From: Pseudomonas sp. 7SR1
Lineage (GTDB): Bacteria; Pseudomonadota; Gammaproteobacteria; Pseudomonadales; Pseudomonadaceae
NCBI RefSeq assembly: GCF_900156465.1
Contig: NZ_LT707064.1
Span: forward strand, 5,099,001-5,163,000
DNA length: 64,000 nt
Direction: 5' to 3'
Below the pieces are notes generated by a model that did no database searches, was not told where the DNA came from, and saw only the letters and a list, made by a program, of their open reading frames with translations. The translations under genes were made by a program, and so were the position numbers. This document shows, one piece after another, positions 63,529 through 64,000 of this stretch (the stretch's first letter is position 1; every line of letters begins with the position of its first letter).

Positions 63529-64000
63529 ATGAGCATCCTGAACGGACCCCGACTGAATTTCTGGGGCGGCATCCGCACCGATGTCAGCCTGCCGAACAAC
63601 TCTCCCACCATTCCCTACAACGGCAACGAGGAGTGGCCGCTGTTCGACCTGACCACTTCGACCCTGGCGCCAGGGGCCCAGTCCTATACCGACGAGCAGT
63701 TGAACGACATGATCAACGCCCCCAACGGCACCTACTACACCGCCGGCGGCTGGAATCACTACGGGCAGCACGTCGTCGACATGCAGAACGCCCTGATCAG
63801 TTCCCAAGGCGCGCCAGGCGGCATCAGCACCACCGGCGATCTGGTGGGCCAGCCGGTCTACCTGCTCGGTTCGGTGGACCCGGTGACCGGCCAAGGGCCG
63901 GTGTCTGGCCCGATGATGGTGGACCTGGATCCCTCCGGAACGACGACCACGCAGATCTTCGTTGGTGGCCTGCAGATCGGCGGCAACAGTGACATCCAAC
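63529..64000 (+). CDS. Large MSxLNxPR protein 2, 5' part only
   Basis: The first 157 codons of a gene that runs off the right edge. The start MSILNGPRLNFWGGIRTDV parallels the 793-residue protein at 58840, as do the GEEWPLFDL-like and GDLVGQPVYLLGS segments (compare DHDPLVGAPYQLLGS). GAGGAA precedes the ATG by about 8 nt. No signal peptide is seen. Confidence 0.65.
   Translation, partial: MSILNGPRLNFWGGIRTDVSLPNNSPTIPYNGNEEWPLFDLTTSTLAPGAQSYTDEQLNDMINAPNGTYYTAGGWNHYGQHVVDMQNALISSQGAPGGISTTGDLVGQPVYLLGSVDPVTGQGPVSGPMMVDLDPSGTTTTQIFVGGLQIGGNSDIQ

Overview
This window is chromosomal DNA from a fluorescent Pseudomonas, most likely the P. fluorescens complex. The evidence is the high GC content, the many short REP palindromes of the GTGGGAGCGAGC type, and gene neighbourhoods that match the Pseudomonas core genome (pepN to nadK; dnaQ-rnhA-gloB-mltD-yejABEF-fabI). 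I saw no rRNA, tRNA, insertion sequence, prophage, integrase or CRISPR array. All calls come from reading the sequence and family knowledge; no database search was run.

Layout. 1-1754: the start of a secreted small protein, a secreted beta-propeller lactonase and a DUF5629-type gene. 1992-8777: a sugar-acid cluster of the Weimberg type. An MFS importer, an AraD1/FAH-family dehydratase and alpha-ketoglutaric semialdehyde dehydrogenase lie on the minus strand. An IlvD/Edd dehydratase and a GntR/FCD regulator lie on the plus strand, across a shared promoter with repeated operator-like sites. 8913-13625: one 1570-residue putative toxin. 13735-17206: an RND/MMPL transporter with a YCF48-like beta-propeller partner. 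17606-25288: pepN, DUF2797, yeaC, a rhomboid protease, a metallophosphoesterase, nadK and DUF1853. 25419-27084: a minimal arsR-arsB operon.

27294-34273 is accessory DNA. A module of a large beta-sandwich protein gene, a roughly 430-nt intergenic element and a DUF6124 gene occurs twice in tandem. Each intergenic element has a near-identical block with a candidate promoter, then a structured leader ending on the Shine-Dalgarno of the DUF6124 gene. Within each leader three segments are mutually complementary. Between copies the segments differ in sequence but the complementarity is kept, so this looks like a base-paired RNA switch. This is the strongest candidate for an undescribed element.

34450-41790 holds an FMN reductase, a small unknown protein, a LysR regulator, an acetyltransferase, dnaQ, rnhA, a methyltransferase, gloB and mltD. 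42044-50251 is a yejA-yejA-yejB-yejE-yejF peptide importer followed by fabI and a strong terminator.

50592-64000 is a long plus-strand operon. It opens with a complete ebo cluster in the order D, C, A, B, E, F. The first gene is a fusion of a DedA/VTT membrane domain to an AroB-like EboD enzyme. The cluster is translationally coupled to an unrecognised set of genes. Two secreted CxxCH proteins are each followed by a large protein starting MSxLNxPR, and a third secreted protein lies between the two pairs. Together these could make, export and process a small molecule; related edb genes in P. fluorescens NZI7 are linked to nematode repellence. The window ends inside the last gene of this set.
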